A stretch of DNA of 64,000 nucleotides from Sphingomonas guangdongensis (lineage in GTDB: Bacteria; Pseudomonadota; Alphaproteobacteria; Sphingomonadales; Sphingomonadaceae): assembly GCF_900199185.1 (NCBI RefSeq), contig NZ_OBMI01000001.1:868001-932000 (forward strand). Reading direction: 5' to 3'. Positions 63,406-64,000 of this stretch are shown here, piece after piece; the stretch's first letter is position 1, and every line of letters begins with the position of its first letter. Made by a program: the position numbers and the translations under genes. The notes under the pieces are model-generated. The model was not told the origin of the DNA. It was given only the letters and a program-made list of their open reading frames with translations, and searched no databases.

Positions 63406-64000
63406 TCAACCGAACACCAGCTTCGCGGTCATCTCCAGCACTTCGTGGACGATGACCATCATGTAGTCGCCCATCGCGGGCATGGCGGCGATCAGCGCGA
63501 CGACGCCGACCGCGAGGCTGGCGGGCAGGCCGACCGCGAACAGGTTGAGCGCCGGGGCCGAGCGCGACAGCATGCCGACGACGAGGTTGAGGCACAGCAG
63601 CAGAAAGCCGACCGGCAGCGCGAGCAGCAGTCCGGCGAGGAAGGCATAGCCGCCGAAGAAGGCAATCGCGCGCAGCCGCTCCGGCGCGACCCAGTTACCG
63701 GGCGGAAACGCATCGTAGCTGCGGACGATCAGGTCGACCAGGATCAGGTGCCCGTCGACGGAGAGGAACAGGAGGGTGAGAAGGATCGACAGGAACTGCC
63801 CAATAGCGGGCGACGATGCGCCGTTCACCGGATCGATCGCCTGCGCGAAGCCGATCCCCATCGACGTCCCGATCAGTTCGGAGGCGACCAGCGGCGCGGC
63901 GAACGCGATCTGAAGCACGAAGCCGATCGCGAGCCCGACCAGCGCCTCTCCCGCGACCGCGACGAAGGTGGTGAGCGCGAACACCTCGGACGGCGCGGTG
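63406..64000 (-). CDS. fliR: Flagellar biosynthesis protein FliR (5' truncated by window edge)
   Basis: FliR is a membrane component of the flagellar export gate with FliP, FliQ and FlhB. About 197 C-terminal residues are present and the frame is open to the right edge; FliR is usually 250-260 residues, so the first helices are missing. GLAIGFVLQIAFAAPLVASELIGTSMGIGFAQ and VDGHLILVDLIVRSYDAFPPG are characteristic, and four to five hydrophobic helices are visible. Confidence 0.92.
   Translation of the reverse strand, partial: TAPSEVFALTTFVAVAGEALVGLAIGFVLQIAFAAPLVASELIGTSMGIGFAQAIDPVNGASSPAIGQFLSILLTLLFLSVDGHLILVDLIVRSYDAFPPGNWVAPERLRAIAFFGGYAFLAGLLLALPVGFLLLCLNLVVGMLSRSAPALNLFAVGLPASLAVGVVALIAAMPAMGDYMMVIVHEVLEMTAKLVFG

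Overview
The window is a GC-rich, gene-dense bacterial chromosome segment. Its gene content and family types (TorF/Gcw_chp-type outer-membrane protein, LexA half-sites of the GAAC-N7-GAAC kind, ImuA-ImuB-DnaE2 mutasome, PtsP, DUF2171, clustered GANTC sites) point to an alphaproteobacterium, most likely a sphingomonad (Sphingomonas or a close relative). It looks like ordinary core chromosome: no phage, no insertion sequence, no CRISPR array and no rRNA. Start codons are often GTG or TTG, and many neighbours overlap by 1-10 nt.

Layout. 1-3.8 kb: end of a Na+/H+ antiporter, a thiolase and crotonase pair, and two thioesterases. 3.8-7.5 kb: secreted PQQ-type sugar dehydrogenase, tRNA-Arg(CCG), nth, dapB, sirtuin. 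7.5-14.7 kb: FAD monooxygenase with MarR regulator, the Ku-LigD end-joining pair, and a divergent two-component system. 14.9-19.1 kb: porin-like protein, gamma carbonic anhydrase, small exported proteins, and a flavin/pyridoxamine-oxidase - NAD(P)-binding - TetR operon. 19.3-25.4 kb: lnt, metK, TSUP exporter, PAP2 phosphatase, trmB. 25.4-31 kb: autoregulated TetR/RidA pair, GNAT-like protein, small membrane proteins, amidase. 31.3-35.6 kb: class I ribonucleotide reductase, with nrdA and nrdB separated by 1.2 kb that carries a DUF2171 gene, a palindromic repeat and two small membrane genes. 35.6-43 kb: ptsP, a RodZ-like protein, cpoB, tilS and ftsH. 43-46.6 kb: glyoxalase, APH(3')-like kinase, DUF3667, proA. 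46.6-53.6 kb: the SOS mutasome imuA-imuB-dnaE2, interrupted by an antisense Phd/VapC toxin-antitoxin pair. 53.7-59.3 kb: TlpA-like thioredoxin divergent from argH-lptM-lysA-siroheme-type gene-corA, a tightly overlapped run. 59.3-64 kb: single-domain response regulator, flavin reductase, and flagellar genes fliS, fliD, flhB and the end of fliR.

The most unusual locus is the mutasome. A LexA box overlaps the expected promoter of imuA. ImuB carries a roughly 200-residue proline-rich insertion near its N-terminus. A toxin-antitoxin pair sits on the opposite strand between imuB and dnaE2 and shares a 43-bp start region with dnaE2. Other notable points are paired palindromic operators overlapping a TetR start codon, an AT-rich palindrome before metK, a palindromic repeat that appears to supply the start of a lipoprotein gene, a siroheme-synthase-like protein ending in a methyltransferase remnant, and divergent start codons that overlap within a single CATG.
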